Assembly (NCBI GenBank): GCA_023405705.1
Contig: JAEXXR010000425.1
Span: 1-5,370, forward strand
Direction of reading: 5' to 3'
Length of the DNA: 5,370 nt
Source of the DNA: Actinomycetes bacterium
GTDB taxonomy: Bacteria > Actinomycetota > Thermoleophilia > Solirubrobacterales > Solirubrobacteraceae
Below are positions 5,038-5,370 of this stretch, piece by piece (positions within the stretch are counted from its first letter, which is position 1; each line of letters starts with the position of its first letter). Position numbers and translations under genes: made by a program. The notes under the pieces were generated by a model. The model made no database searches. It was not told the origin of the DNA and saw only the letters and a program-made list of their open reading frames with translations.

Positions 5038-5370
5038 TCAGCTGCGCCACGCGACGCCCGCCTGCCGGCCGGTCACGCCGGCGTCGCGCCGGTGGGAGAA
5101 GAACAGCTCCGGGTCGGAGCAGATCGTGCAGAGACCGGTGTCGTGGACCTCGTGGACGCCCGCCTCGCGCAGCTCGCGCGCCGCGATCGCCTTCAGGTCG
5201 ACGTTGCGGCCGTCGAAGGCGACGGCCGCGTGGCGGCGGAAGGCGTCGCGCACCTCGTCGCCGGTCTCGTAGCAGCAGCCGCCGGCGCCCGGCCCGATCG
5301 CCGCGGCGATCCACCATGTCGTCCCAGTCCCGAGTTTCGTTCCTGGGAGACAACAAGGACCGCCCTGAGC
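5038..5370 (-). CDS. pgeF: Peptidoglycan editing factor PgeF (YfiH/LACC1 family), 5' partial
   Basis: This family was once called polyphenol oxidase. Members are now known as purine nucleoside phosphorylase / adenosine deaminase-like enzymes, and YfiH also prevents misincorporation into peptidoglycan precursors in E. coli. Only the C-terminal part is present. From about 5310 leftwards the frame gives AAAIGPGAGGCCYETGDEV, then an FDGRNVDLKAIAARELREAG stretch. The signature ending runs CTICSDPELFFSHRRDAG and TGRQAGVAW. The Cys/His metal-site residues lie in the missing N-terminal part. The frame stays open to 5370. The outermost 18-20 codons do not resemble the family in this or either other frame, and no HAGWRG motif is seen. 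So the true gene may be interrupted or mis-sequenced near 5315. yggS follows after 22 bases; ftsZ would be expected further upstream. Confidence 0.85.
   Translation of the reverse strand, partial: AQGGPCCLPGTKLGTGTTWWIAAAIGPGAGGCCYETGDEVRDAFRRHAAVAFDGRNVDLKAIAARELREAGVHEVHDTGLCTICSDPELFFSHRRDAGVTGRQAGVAWRS
5316..5370. other. Edge segment where pgeF homology is lost
   Basis: The last 55 bases have about 60% G+C, lower than the rest of the window, and no minus-strand frame continues recognisable PgeF sequence. On the plus strand an ATG at 5316 opens a reading frame to the edge (18 codons), without a Shine-Dalgarno sequence. I cannot assign it. A contig end with poor sequence, an assembly junction, or a true truncation would all look like this. 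Confidence 0.35.

Noticed and set aside
5003..5356. 117-residue minus-strand frame overlapping pgeF
   Set aside because: Most of it is Arg-rich shadow of the pgeF frame. Only its first residues (RDWDDMV) are of possible interest, and these are covered in the pgeF edge finding.
5316..5370. Plus-strand gene starting at ATG 5316
   Set aside because: It has only 18 codons before the edge, no Shine-Dalgarno sequence, and converges on a minus-strand cluster. It is noted as an unassigned edge segment but not called a gene.

Overview
The window is a GC-rich (roughly 70% G+C) bacterial chromosome segment in which every convincing gene lies on the minus strand, so transcription runs from the right edge to the left. 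Gene content and order (pgeF, yggS, sepF, proC, yggT, lspA, rluD, rpsB) point to an actinobacterium. SepF next to yggS and pgeF is the tail of the cell-division cluster that normally follows ftsZ. The very long alanine- and charge-rich tail on ribosomal protein S2, and proC sitting inside the division block, fit a deep-branching lineage such as Thermoleophilia/Solirubrobacterales. That placement is an inference and needs a protein search.

Right part (3611-5370, minus strand). First comes the C-terminal part of pgeF, a peptidoglycan-editing / multicopper-oxidase-like purine nucleoside phosphorylase. Its homology fades in the last 50-70 bases of the window. Next is yggS, a PLP-homeostasis protein, and then, after a 112-base gap with a hairpin and a candidate -10 element, sepF, the FtsZ membrane anchor.

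Middle part (1066-3551). proC, yggT, lspA and rluD form a tightly coupled four-gene run. Each stop codon overlaps the next start, so they are very probably one operon with coupled translation. proC is preceded by a candidate leaderless promoter. The operon combines proline synthesis, a small division-associated membrane protein, lipoprotein signal peptidase and an rRNA pseudouridine synthase.

Left part (1-1065). A 129-base non-coding leader holds two strong predicted hairpins and a good Shine-Dalgarno sequence ahead of rpsB. The rpsB gene runs off the left edge while still in an unusual octapeptide-repeat tail.

These are mostly conserved housekeeping genes, and I saw no mobile element, CRISPR array, tRNA or defence system. 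The features most worth following up are the S2 tail, the structured rpsB leader, the AGA/ATA codon use in a highly expressed gene, and the broken pgeF homology at the right edge.
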